Below are positions 9,161 through 17,315 of a DNA stretch of 64,000 nucleotides, piece after piece. The notes beneath the pieces are model-generated. The model was not told where the DNA came from and did no database searches. It saw only the letters and a program-made list of their open reading frames with translations. Position 1 is the stretch's first letter, and the number at the start of each line of letters is the position of its first letter. Origin of the DNA: an uncultured Chryseobacterium sp. (lineage in GTDB: Bacteria > Bacteroidota > Bacteroidia > Flavobacteriales > Weeksellaceae); NCBI RefSeq assembly GCF_936933875.1, contig NZ_CAKZIK010000022.1:62001-126000 (forward strand), given 5' to 3'. The position numbers were made by a program, and so were the translations under genes.

Positions 9161-9191
9161 AAAAAACAGTCCCGAAAATTCAGGACTGTTT
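9161..9191 (-). terminator. Terminator of the DUF4293 gene
   Basis: A perfect 9-bp inverted repeat (AAACAGTCC / GGACTGTTT) with a 10-nt loop. Read on the minus strand it runs into a long T tract, so it ends transcription of the DUF4293 gene before the MsbA-like promoter. Confidence 0.8.
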
Positions 9192-9215
9192 ACACTCAAA
9201 AAAATCGTTGTAAGG

Positions 9216-9605
9216 TTACCGAAGTCTGTCTACAGATTTTACAAGCCTTTCATCTCTTCGGATATAAATGTTTGCAATAAACAAACAGATAATCGCAAGG
9301 ACAGGAAATATTGGCTCAATACCCTTCTCAGGAAATTTAATTCCTCCGGATAAGTTTTGCAGCCAGTAAATCAATACACCAATCAACAAAGCGTTTATGA
9401 AGATGCTGATGTTATTCAGCAAAATCTGTCTTTTTCTGTTTCTGAAAGAAAATATGCTCAAAAGTCCGGTTAAAACCAAAACTACACAGCCAATCATCAT
9501 CGATGGTAAACTTCCGAAAGCGTCAACATCCTGCGATGTAACAAACAGAAACACAGCAGCTAAAACTGCAAGTGCCATAAATATTGTTTGTATTCTTTGT
9601 AGCAT
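9216..9605 (-). CDS. DUF4293 family membrane protein
   Basis: 129 residues with four hydrophobic segments (about 5-24, 33-50, 60-80, 93-113) and a basic C-terminus. The start MLQRIQTIFMALA and the arrangement fit DUF4293, a family of unknown function confined to Bacteroidota. In many of those genomes it sits beside and divergent from rho, as here. The promoter is unusually complete (TTG, 19-nt spacer, TATTTTTG) and an intrinsic terminator follows, so it is a single-gene unit. Confidence 0.8.
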   Translation of the reverse strand: MLQRIQTIFMALAVLAAVFLFVTSQDVDAFGSLPSMMIGCVVLVLTGLLSIFSFRNRKRQILLNNISIFINALLIGVLIYWLQNLSGGIKFPEKGIEPIFPVLAIICLFIANIYIRRDERLVKSVDRLR

Positions 9606-9622
9606 TTTCTAATAAAACAGGG

Positions 9623-9652
9623 CAAAAATAGCACAAATTTTGCTTAATTCAA
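9623..9652 (-). promoter_or_regulatory. Canonical Bacteroidota promoter of the DUF4293 gene
   Basis: On the minus strand, a -33 TTG is followed by exactly 19 nt and the -7 box TATTTTTG, 17 nt before the ATG. Both elements and the spacing fit the Bacteroidota consensus. Confidence 0.75.
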
Positions 9653-9759
9653 AAATTAGTGTAGATTTGCAGTGTACAACCACGTCATAATTATTGAAAG
9701 TCGCCTGACTTTCACATTCTTATCTCACACATTTTAGAAAAAACATTTTACATACATTT

Positions 9760-11487
9760 ATGTTTAACATTGAAACGTTAAGGTCAAAATCCGATGCGGA
9801 ATTGGCCAAAATCTCCAAGGATTTGGGCGTTAAAGTTGCTAAAAACAGCACAGAAAATGATAAAATCTTTGCAATCCTGGATTTTCAGGCTACCAATACC
9901 AAAGCAGCAAAAGATTACTATAACGCTACAGAAAATCCGATGACTACAGAAGAAAGCAGCACGCCTGCTAAAAAACCGGCAGCCAAAAAGCCGGCTCCTA
10001 AGAAAAAGACTGAAAAACCAGCTGAAGCTTCAGGTGAAATTAATTTTGAAGGTACTGAAGCTACGCCAAAAACGGAAGTTCAGGCAGAAACTCCTGCGGA
10101 AAAACCGACAAACAACCAAAATCAGCAAAAGAAAAAAAGGCAGCGTATCCCTAATTCCAACGAAGAAGTTGTAGCTGCTGCTGAAACTGAAACTACTGTT
10201 GAACCTCAACCAAAAGTTGAAAACAAAAACCAAAACCAAAACGGAAATCAGCAAAATCAACAGCAAAAAAATCAGAACCAGAACCAAAACAGAAATCAAA
10301 ACCAAAATCCTAATCAAAAAAATCATCAGAACGGTGAAAACCACGAAGATGCCAACAAAAAAGATTATAATTTTGACGGTTTGGTGACGATTGAAGGTGT
10401 TTTGGAAATTCTTCCCGACAATTACGGATTCCTTCGTTCCTCGGACTTCTCCTATATTTCTTCGCCGGATGATGTTTATGTTTCTACAGCACAAATCCGA
10501 AATTATGGTTTGAAAACCGGAGACACGGTAAAAGGAATTGTTCGTTTGCCTAAAGAAGGCGAAAAATATTTTTCACTTCAGAAACCAACGGAAGTTAACG
10601 GTCGCGAACTTGAATTCATCAAAGACAGAGTAGCTTTCGAATTTTTGACGCCGCTTTTCCCGGAAGAAAAATTCAATTTGGCGGGTAAAAACGCTACACT
10701 TTCTACGAGAATTGTGGATTTATTTACGCCAATTGGTAAAGGACAGCGTGCCATGATTGTTGCACAGCCGAAAACAGGTAAAACCATGTTGCTAAAAGAT
10801 ATCGCGAACTCCATTTCTGCAAACCATCCTGAAGCTTACATGATGATTTTGCTGATTGACGAGCGTCCGGAAGAAGTTACCGACATGGAAAGAAGCGTGA
10901 ATGCGGAAGTCATTGCTTCAACATTCGATGAACCTGCAGAAAAACACGTAAAAGTAGCCAACCTTGTTCTTTCTAAAGCGCAAAGAATGGTAGAATGCGG
11001 ACACGATGTGGTGATTCTTTTGGATTCCATCACGCGTTTGGCAAGAGCTTACAATACCGTTACGCCTGCTTCAGGAAAAATTCTTTCCGGTGGTGTTGAT
11101 GCCAATGCACTTCACAGACCAAAAAGATTTTTCGGTGCTGCAAGAAATATTGAAGGTGGTGGTTCTTTAACGATTATCGCAACTGCGTTAATTGACACGG
11201 GTTCTAAAATGGATGAAGTGATTTTCGAGGAATTTAAAGGAACCGGAAACATGGAACTTCAGCTCGATAGAAAAATTGCGAACAAGCGTGTTTATCCTGC
11301 GATTGATTTGGTGGCATCTTCAACACGACGAGATGATTTGCTTCTCGACGATGTTACGCAACAGAGAATGTGGATTCTGAGAAAATATCTTTCCGATATG
11401 AATCCTGTGGAAGCCATGGAATTTGTTGAAAAAAGCATGAAAAACAGCCTGAACAATGAGGAGTTTTTGATGTCGATGAACAGATAA
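9760..11487 (+). CDS. rho: Transcription termination factor Rho with a large disordered insert
   Basis: Hexameric RNA-dependent ATPase that terminates transcription. Order of parts: Rho_N helical domain (about residues 5-45), Lys/Ala/Pro/Glu-rich linker (60-150), an Asn/Gln run (155-195) with hardly any hydrophobic residue, cold-shock RNA-binding domain (about 203-275), and the RecA-like ATPase with P-loop QPKTGKT at 336-342. At 575 residues it is about 155 longer than E. coli Rho (419), the excess being the linker. Bacteroides Rho carries a comparable disordered insert. An intrinsic hairpin follows the stop. Confidence 0.97.
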   Translation: MFNIETLRSKSDAELAKISKDLGVKVAKNSTENDKIFAILDFQATNTKAAKDYYNATENPMTTEESSTPAKKPAAKKPAPKKKTEKPAEASGEINFEGTEATPKTEVQAETPAEKPTNNQNQQKKKRQRIPNSNEEVVAAAETETTVEPQPKVENKNQNQNGNQQNQQQKNQNQNQNRNQNQNPNQKNHQNGENHEDANKKDYNFDGLVTIEGVLEILPDNYGFLRSSDFSYISSPDDVYVSTAQIRNYGLKTGDTVKGIVRLPKEGEKYFSLQKPTEVNGRELEFIKDRVAFEFLTPLFPEEKFNLAGKNATLSTRIVDLFTPIGKGQRAMIVAQPKTGKTMLLKDIANSISANHPEAYMMILLIDERPEEVTDMERSVNAEVIASTFDEPAEKHVKVANLVLSKAQRMVECGHDVVILLDSITRLARAYNTVTPASGKILSGGVDANALHRPKRFFGAARNIEGGGSLTIIATALIDTGSKMDEVIFEEFKGTGNMELQLDRKIANKRVYPAIDLVASSTRRDDLLLDDVTQQRMWILRKYLSDMNPVEAMEFVEKSMKNSLNNEEFLMSMNR

Positions 11488-11520
11488 TTTGAAATACGAA
11501 TCACGAAATTTGAAATACGA

Positions 11521-11544
11521 ACCGTCCGATTTGGGCGGTTTTTT
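11521..11544 (+). terminator. Rho-independent terminator after rho
   Basis: A GC-rich 7-bp stem (ACCGTCC / GGGCGGT, one G-U pair), 5-nt loop and run of six T, 33 nt after the rho stop. Confidence 0.8.
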
Positions 11545-11610
11545 GTTTACATCTATCACTTTTATAAATAATTTAAGAAAATTTATAATGAGAAAATTTT
11601 TGGTAAGTCT

Positions 11611-11618
11611 TATCTTTG
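11611..11618 (+). promoter_or_regulatory. -7 promoter box TATCTTTG of the superoxide dismutase gene
   Basis: A perfect TAnnTTTG match, 25 nt before the ATG, in an AT-rich stretch after the rho terminator. No TTG at the -33 distance. Confidence 0.5.
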
Positions 11619-11643
11619 GGTTAATTAAAAATAATTAAATATT

Positions 11644-12240
11644 ATGGCATTTGAATTACCAAAATTAGGATACGCGTACGACGCTTTGGAACCAATCATT
11701 GATGCAAAAACAATGGAAATCCACCATACAAAGCATCATCAAGCTTATATTGATAATCTTAACAAAGCAATTGAAGGAACAGATTTGGCAGATAAAACCA
11801 TCGAGGAAATCTGCAAAACAGGTACCGACAAACCTGCGGTAAGAAACAACGGAGGCGGACATTACAACCACACGCTTTTCTGGGAAATTTTAACTCCAGG
11901 AGGAAGCAAAGAACCTGTAGGAAATGTAAAAGCTGCGATTGAAGCTTATGGAGGTTTCGAAAAATTTAAAACAGATTTCACTGAAGCTGCGAAAACGAGA
12001 TTCGGTTCTGGTTGGGCTTGGTTGTGCAAAAATGATGACGGTTCTGTTTCAGTTTGCTCAACTCCAAATCAAGACAATCCTTTGATGCCTGTTTCAGACT
12101 GTAAAGGAACGCCGGTTCTTGGTCTTGATGTTTGGGAGCATGCTTATTACCTGAATTACCAAAATAGAAGACCGGATTATGTTACCGCGTTTTTCGATGT
12201 GATTAACTGGGATAAAGTAGAAGAAAAATTCAACGGATAA
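11644..12240 (+). CDS. Superoxide dismutase, Mn/Fe family
   Basis: Dismutates superoxide to O2 and H2O2. 198 residues, usual size. The metal ligands are visible: His in HHTKHH (about 27), His in YNHTLFW (about 81), and Asp and His in DVWEHAYY near the C-terminus. The stretch PNQDNPLM carries a glutamine at the position that in E. coli SodA (NQDSPLM) marks manganese enzymes, so I favour a Mn-dependent or cambialistic enzyme. No signal peptide is present, so it is cytoplasmic. It is a single-gene unit with its own -7 box and strong terminator. Confidence 0.95.
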   Translation: MAFELPKLGYAYDALEPIIDAKTMEIHHTKHHQAYIDNLNKAIEGTDLADKTIEEICKTGTDKPAVRNNGGGHYNHTLFWEILTPGGSKEPVGNVKAAIEAYGGFEKFKTDFTEAAKTRFGSGWAWLCKNDDGSVSVCSTPNQDNPLMPVSDCKGTPVLGLDVWEHAYYLNYQNRRPDYVTAFFDVINWDKVEEKFNG

Positions 12241-12265
12241 AAATCATCCAAGAAATTTCAATAGG

Positions 12266-12290
12266 AAAGCCGTCGTTTGACGGCTTTTTT
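12266..12290 (+). terminator. Rho-independent terminator after the superoxide dismutase gene
   Basis: A perfect 9-bp stem (AAAGCCGTC / GACGGCTTT), 4-nt loop GTTT, followed by T6-C-T5. Confidence 0.9.
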
Positions 12291-12303
12291 CTTTTTCGTT
12301 TCT

Positions 12304-12491
12304 CGCAGATTTAGCTGATAGAGCAGATGTTCCTAATGCTGACTTTTATGCAGTTTAACTTACAACTTAAATCTTTTGTGACTTTGTGGTTTTATTTCCC
12401 GCAGATTAAATGGATTTTCCCAGATTCTATTCTTATGTTCACTTTTAAGCAGTGTAACTTTCAACTTATGACTTTTGTGACTTTTGTGGTT
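12304..12491. repeat. Tandem pair of a degenerate intergenic repeat (period about 96 bp)
   Basis: Two diverged copies (12304-12391 and 12400-12491) follow one another. Both start CGCAGATT and both contain CTTTTA-GCAGT-TAACTT-CAACTTA, ending in TTTTGTGAC-TTTGTGGTT. They fill most of the 327-bp gap between the superoxide dismutase and GH3 genes. A short ORF over them shows the same internal duplication and is not credible as a gene. CGCAGATTT-GCTGAT recurs at 40778, so this belongs to a dispersed family. The remaining bases (12495-12567) hold another degenerate stretch and no gene. Confidence 0.75.
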
Positions 12492-12567
12492 GAAAAAATT
12501 GTGGTTACGTTCGTGACACGTAATAAATCGCGTCTCTACAATGATGTGCGTGTTTTGAAAACCCTGG

Positions 12568-14088
12568 TTAAAACTGTGAATTCATTTTAAGCAAAGGTTC
12601 TATATATTCCCTGTCGTTACTTAATCTCGGAACTTTGTTTTGTCCGCCGAGTTTTCCGCGTTCTGACATCCAGTGATAAAAAAGTTGTGGTTTTGCAACG
12701 TGAATTACAGGCTTATTCAACGTCATATTATTGTACCGTTTTGCTTCGTAATCCGAATTGATAGCCTTCAGACTTTCATCAAAAACCTGAGTGAAATGGT
12801 CGAGATTATTGGGCGATTTATTGAATTCGAAAATCCACTCATGTGCTCCCGAATTGCCGTCCTTCATATAAATTGGAGCTCCAGTGTAGTCCGAAACTGC
12901 CGCTTCAGTTGCTGAACATGCATGCGAAATTGCGGTTTCCACATTATCAATCATCAGTTCCTCACCGAATGCATTGATATAATGTTTCGTTCTTCCCGAA
13001 ATTTTTATTCTGAACGGATTTAAACACGTAAACTGAATTGTGTCACCAATTAAATAACGCCATAATCCACCATTGGAAGAAATTACCAACGCATAATTTT
13101 TACCGATTTCCACTTCTTCAAGCGTTAACGTTTTTGGATTGGATGAACCGAACTCTTCCATCGGGATAAACTCGTAGAATATGCCGTAATCCAACATCAA
13201 CAGCATTTCATCACTGCCATCCTGGTCCTGAATCCCGAAGAATCCTTCCGAAGCATTGTAAATTTCGTAGTAATTGATGTTTTTTCCGATAAGGCTTCGG
13301 TATTGTTCTCGATACGGTTTGAAACTGATTCCACCGTGAAAAAACACTTCCAAATTCGGCCAAAGTTCTGAAATGGAACCGTTTCCAGTTTCGGTGAGAA
13401 TTCTTTGAAGCAAGACCATCATCCAACTTGGAACTCCTGTTAAACTTCCGACATCTTCAGATTTTACTTCGGAAACAATCGCCTGAAGCTTGGTTTCCCA
13501 TTCCGACATTAAAGACACTTTTTTGCTCGGAACTGTGGTAATTTCAACCCAAAAAGGCAAATTTTCAATTAAAATGGCAGATAAATCACCATATTTTGTA
13601 TTGAAGTCGCCATACATTTCGGAACTTCCACCCAACCGTAAATTTTTATTAGTAAAAAGTTGATTTTCAGGATGATTATTGGCGTAAATAGAGATTAAAT
13701 CTTTTCCGGCTTTATAATGGCAGTCTTCCAAACTGTCGTCTGTAATAGGAATGAATTTACTTTTCGCGTTCGTAGTTCCCGAAGATTTGGCGAAATGACG
13801 AATGCTTCCCGGCCAAATGACATCTCGTTCTCCCTGTCTTGCCCTTTCAATATAAGGTTCGAAATCTTCATAAGTTACAATCGGAACCCGATTCTGAAAA
13901 TCTCGTATGGAAGAAATATCTTTAAAGCCGAATTTTTTACCGTAAAAAGTTTCTTCAGACCTGAAAAGATTGGAAAAAAGCACGCCTTGTTGCGTTTCAA
14001 TCGGGTCGTTCATGAAATTCTGAATTTGGTCTATCCGTTGCTTGATGAACCAATTCACCACCGAATTGAAAAGTGCTTTTGTTGCCAT
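12568..14088 (-). CDS. GH3 family (auxin-responsive promoter-like) acyl-adenylating protein
   Basis: 506 residues of the GH3 fold, part of the ANL adenylating superfamily. Plant members conjugate amino acids to plant hormones; bacterial substrates are unknown. Recognisable parts are the ATP-binding SSGTTNAKSKFIP (about residues 109-121), the FHGG...SFKPY segment, YNASEGFFGIQ, and GLWRYLIGDTI, all in family order and spacing. The length fits bacterial GH3 proteins. A TATTTTTG box ends 5 nt before the ATG. The gene stands alone, so context gives no substrate. Confidence 0.88.
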   Translation of the reverse strand: MATKALFNSVVNWFIKQRIDQIQNFMNDPIETQQGVLFSNLFRSEETFYGKKFGFKDISSIRDFQNRVPIVTYEDFEPYIERARQGERDVIWPGSIRHFAKSSGTTNAKSKFIPITDDSLEDCHYKAGKDLISIYANNHPENQLFTNKNLRLGGSSEMYGDFNTKYGDLSAILIENLPFWVEITTVPSKKVSLMSEWETKLQAIVSEVKSEDVGSLTGVPSWMMVLLQRILTETGNGSISELWPNLEVFFHGGISFKPYREQYRSLIGKNINYYEIYNASEGFFGIQDQDGSDEMLLMLDYGIFYEFIPMEEFGSSNPKTLTLEEVEIGKNYALVISSNGGLWRYLIGDTIQFTCLNPFRIKISGRTKHYINAFGEELMIDNVETAISHACSATEAAVSDYTGAPIYMKDGNSGAHEWIFEFNKSPNNLDHFTQVFDESLKAINSDYEAKRYNNMTLNKPVIHVAKPQLFYHWMSERGKLGGQNKVPRLSNDREYIEPLLKMNSQF

Positions 14089-14093
14089 TCTGA

Positions 14094-14101
14094 CAAAAAT
14101 A
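14094..14101 (-). promoter_or_regulatory. -7 box TATTTTTG placed 5 nt before the GH3 start codon
   Basis: A perfect TAnnTTTG match on the minus strand. With the usual spacing from the -7 box, transcription would start within a base or two of the ATG, predicting a leaderless mRNA. Confidence 0.5.
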
Positions 14102-14201
14102 ATAAAAACTTTCGTTCCTGTAAAACCATTTCATCGTTTCAGAGTACTAAAAATTTGTAACAATTTAAAAAAACATTCGTCTAATATTCTAAAAGCTAAA
14201 A

Positions 14202-15545
14202 ATGACTAAGGTTTTTGCATTTCTGTTCTCACTAAGCGCAGTTGCTGTTTTTTCTCAAAAAAAATGGACGCTTCAGGAAGCCGTAAATTATGCTGTTGAA
14301 AATAATCTTCAGGTTCGCCAAAGCAATTACAATAAACAAATCCAGGAAAATACGCTGGAAATCTCCAAGAAAGAAAAATTGCCGCGAGTTGCCGGAAATG
14401 TAAGCAATACTTTTAATTTTGGACAGGGACAGGATGTTTTTGGGAACAGCCAGAGAAACGATAATTTCAGTAACAATGCGAATGTAAGTGGAGATATTTT
14501 ACTTTTCAACCACGGAAGATTAGAAAAAACTGTTCGCAAAAATGAGTTCGATGTAGAAGCCTCTTCGCAGGATTTGGAAAAAATTAAAAATGATATTTCT
14601 TTGCAGGTTGCTGAACAATATTTGAATGTATTACTGAACAGAGAAATCGAAAAAATAAACCAAAGCGCTCTGGATAATGCTGACAAAATGTACAGAAGAG
14701 CGAAAATTACAACTGAAGTCGGAACTACTCCAAAAACAACACTTGCTGAAGCCGAAGCTGCAGTTGCAAGAGAAAAACAGAATGTAAAAACGGCGGAAAT
14801 TAATACTAAAAGATCATTATTCAGCTTAGCACAGCTGCTTCAAATAGAAGACTACAAAAATTTTGATGTTCAAGATGTTGCACTCCAAAACAAATTGGAT
14901 GCTCCTCTTTACTCTGCTGAAGATGTTATTAATAAAGCCTACGAAAATCAGCCTCAAATAAAGGCTTCCGAAAGCAGAATAAAATCTGCGGAAGCACAAA
15001 CTGAAATTGTGAAAACCAACTTTTGGCCAACCGTTTCAGCAAATGCGGGAATTGGAACTTATTATTATAATTCACTGGTAACCAACAATATTGGCGGCTC
15101 TCAACTATATATTTCGGAGAAAAGTTTCTTTACTCAATACAAAGATAATTTTGGGCAACAAATTGGCGTTTCTGCAAGTATTCCGATTTTCAATAAAGGA
15201 ATTACAAAGCTTCAGGTAGAACAATCTAAGCTCAATGAAGAAATTGCAAAAAATACTTTAAGCCTGCAAAAACAGGAAGTTTTGCAAAATGTTCAGCGTG
15301 CACAGTTCAATGCAGAAAGCAATTACGCAGTTTATCTTGCCGCTGTTGAAGCCGAGAAAAGTTCTGCTTTAGCGCTTGATTTTGCTGAGAAAAGTTACGA
15401 AGCCGGAAGAACGACGATTTACGATTTGAATATTGCCCGAAACAACTATGCGAATGCAAAAGGTTCGGTTGCACAGGCAAAATATAACTATCTTTTCAGC
15501 CAGAAACTCCTGAATTTCTATGCAGGAATTCCTTTGAGTCTGTAA
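14202..15545 (+). CDS. TolC family outer membrane efflux protein
   Basis: 447 residues with an N-terminal signal peptide (hydrophobic to about residue 17, then FSQKKW). Two long alpha-helical repeats typical of the TolC family include WTLQEAVNYAVENNLQVR at the start of the mature protein and YEAGRTTIYDLNIARNNYANAKGSVAQAKYNY near the C-terminus. It forms the outer-membrane channel of a tripartite pump or type I exporter, but no adaptor or pump gene is adjacent. The next gene starts 1 nt after the stop, so tolC, sprT and manC form one operon. Confidence 0.92.
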   Translation: MTKVFAFLFSLSAVAVFSQKKWTLQEAVNYAVENNLQVRQSNYNKQIQENTLEISKKEKLPRVAGNVSNTFNFGQGQDVFGNSQRNDNFSNNANVSGDILLFNHGRLEKTVRKNEFDVEASSQDLEKIKNDISLQVAEQYLNVLLNREIEKINQSALDNADKMYRRAKITTEVGTTPKTTLAEAEAAVAREKQNVKTAEINTKRSLFSLAQLLQIEDYKNFDVQDVALQNKLDAPLYSAEDVINKAYENQPQIKASESRIKSAEAQTEIVKTNFWPTVSANAGIGTYYYNSLVTNNIGGSQLYISEKSFFTQYKDNFGQQIGVSASIPIFNKGITKLQVEQSKLNEEIAKNTLSLQKQEVLQNVQRAQFNAESNYAVYLAAVEAEKSSALALDFAEKSYEAGRTTIYDLNIARNNYANAKGSVAQAKYNYLFSQKLLNFYAGIPLSL

Positions 15546-15546
15546 A

Positions 15547-16140
15547 ATGTCTGTAAAAAATTTAGAAAAATATCTTCCCGAAAATACACTTCCCTACCTC
15601 AGAAGATGGTTTGGTGAGCATTATATCCATATCAAAATTACGCGTGGAAGAAACAGTAAATTAGGAGATTACCGTAGAATGCCCGACAAATCGCATCAGA
15701 TTACGGTGAATTCTACTCTGCAACCACAGTTGTTCTTTTTTGTTCTCACTCACGAACTCGCACATCTTTTGGCATTCGAAAAATTTGGAAGCCGAATTGC
15801 TCCGCACGGAATGGAATGGAAACATACTTTTCGCGATATGCTTTTAGAAAGTATTGAAATCTATGAAGAAGATTTAAAACCTATTATCAAAAAATTTTCA
15901 CTGTCGCCGAAAGCCAATTTTATGGCGAGTCCCGATTTGGTGAGATACTTTCACATCGAAAATCTGGAAGAAAATCATTATTTTATTGAGCAACTTGAAG
16001 TCGGCAACAAATTCATTTACAGACAACAAACGTATATTATCCAGGAAAAGCTGAAAAAGAATTATATTTGCAAAAATCTCAGCAACGGCAAAAATTATAT
16101 TTTTAAACCTTTAGCCAAAGTTGAAAAAACAGACATCTAA
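15547..16140 (+). CDS. SprT-like zinc-binding domain protein
   Basis: 197 residues with a minimal zinc-protease motif HELAH (about 74-78) and downstream HGMEWKHTF, as in the SprT family. In eukaryotes the relative Spartan cleaves DNA-protein crosslinks; the bacterial role is not settled. The C-terminal third is basic and Asn/Lys/Tyr-rich. It is tightly packed between tolC and manC (1 nt and 0 nt gaps), which implies co-expression but no obvious shared pathway. Confidence 0.8.
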   Translation: MSVKNLEKYLPENTLPYLRRWFGEHYIHIKITRGRNSKLGDYRRMPDKSHQITVNSTLQPQLFFFVLTHELAHLLAFEKFGSRIAPHGMEWKHTFRDMLLESIEIYEEDLKPIIKKFSLSPKANFMASPDLVRYFHIENLEENHYFIEQLEVGNKFIYRQQTYIIQEKLKKNYICKNLSNGKNYIFKPLAKVEKTDI

Positions 16141-17220
16141 ATGAGCACCAACAATTACTGCGTAATTATGGCAGGAGGTATCGGAAGCCGTTTCTGGCCG
16201 ATGAGTACCATAAAATTCCCAAAACAGTTTCAGGATATTTTAGGAACAGGAAGAACGATGATTCAGCAGACGTATGATAGAATCAGCCAGATTATTCCGA
16301 ATGAAAATATCTTTGTGATTACCAATAAAGAATATGTTGAGCTTTGCCAAAGCCAACTTCCGGATGTTCCCGCCGAAAATATTGTAGGAGAACCGATGAT
16401 GAAGAACACTTCTGCTTGCAACCTTTATATGGTAAACAAAATCGCGGAGAAAAATCCTGAGGCAAACATGATTGTGCTTCCTGCGGACCATTTAATTTTA
16501 AAGGAGAAAAAATTTATAGAGAAGGTTTCTCTTGGTTTCGATTTGGCTTCTCAAAATGATTATTTAATTACTTTAGGAATCAAACCAACGCGTCCTGATA
16601 CAGGTTACGGCTACATCCAATATTTGGCGAACGAAAAAGACGAAGTTTTTAAAGTAAAAACATTTACCGAAAAACCAAATCTTGAAATCGCTAAAAGCTT
16701 TCTTGAAAGTGGTGATTTCCTTTGGAATGCCGGAATTTTTATCTGGAATGTAAAATCCATTTTAAAAGCGTTTGAAAAACATCTTCCGGAAATGGTTCAG
16801 CAATTTAATTTTTGCGAATATAACAGCAACCGCGAAGCTGAATGCATCGAACTGATTTACCCGAAAGTGGCTAAAGTTTCAATAGACAATGGAATTTTGG
16901 AGAAAGCGAAAAACGTTTATGTAATTCCTGCAGATTTAGGTTGGAGCGATTTGGGAACGTGGACTTCCGTTTATCAGAATGCAGAAAAAGATGATAACAA
17001 TAACGCGGTGAAATCTAAAAATATTCTGACTTACAATTCAAGAGGAAATATTATCCGTTTGAAAAACAATAAAAAAGCTGCTGTAATTGATGGTTTGAAA
17101 AACTACATCATTGTCGATACCGAAAAAGCTTTACTCATTTGTCCACGCGACAACGACCAATTGATAAAAGATTATGTCCTCGATTTGAAGAACTTAAAAA
17201 AAGGAGATAAATACATCTAA
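16141..17220 (+). CDS. manC: Mannose-1-phosphate guanylyltransferase
   Basis: Transfers GMP to mannose-1-phosphate to make GDP-mannose for glycans and LPS. The nucleotidyltransferase loop GGIGSRFWPMS (about residues 12-22) is diagnostic, followed by FPKQF, FTEKP (about 177), and GDFLWNAGIFIW. At 359 residues it has the catalytic and left-handed helix part only; the isomerase domain of bifunctional AlgA/ManC enzymes is absent. It starts at the base after the sprT stop and is followed by an intrinsic terminator. Confidence 0.93.
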   Translation: MSTNNYCVIMAGGIGSRFWPMSTIKFPKQFQDILGTGRTMIQQTYDRISQIIPNENIFVITNKEYVELCQSQLPDVPAENIVGEPMMKNTSACNLYMVNKIAEKNPEANMIVLPADHLILKEKKFIEKVSLGFDLASQNDYLITLGIKPTRPDTGYGYIQYLANEKDEVFKVKTFTEKPNLEIAKSFLESGDFLWNAGIFIWNVKSILKAFEKHLPEMVQQFNFCEYNSNREAECIELIYPKVAKVSIDNGILEKAKNVYVIPADLGWSDLGTWTSVYQNAEKDDNNNAVKSKNILTYNSRGNIIRLKNNKKAAVIDGLKNYIIVDTEKALLICPRDNDQLIKDYVLDLKNLKKGDKYI

Positions 17221-17225
17221 TACAT

Positions 17226-17256
17226 TTCCGGAGCAAATGCTTCGGATTTTTTTTTT
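17226..17256 (+). terminator. Rho-independent terminator after manC
   Basis: An 8-bp stem CCGGAGCA / TGCTTCGG (one G-U pair) with a 2-nt apparent loop, then a run of ten T. Confidence 0.75.
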
Positions 17257-17315
17257 AATTTGGTTCGTGCCTTTGTGTTGAGTTTTTTATTAATTTTATT
17301 AGATAAAACACAAAT

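Noticed and set aside
10030..10494. A 154-codon antisense ORF in rho.
   Set aside because: A shadow of the Asn/Gln-rich codons; its Leu/Val runs reflect the reverse complement of AAT/CAA repeats.
12327..12590. An 87-codon ORF on the plus strand after the superoxide dismutase gene.
   Set aside because: Its protein repeats itself (LTFMQFN... / FTFKQCN...) because the DNA is a tandem degenerate repeat; no start context and no family.
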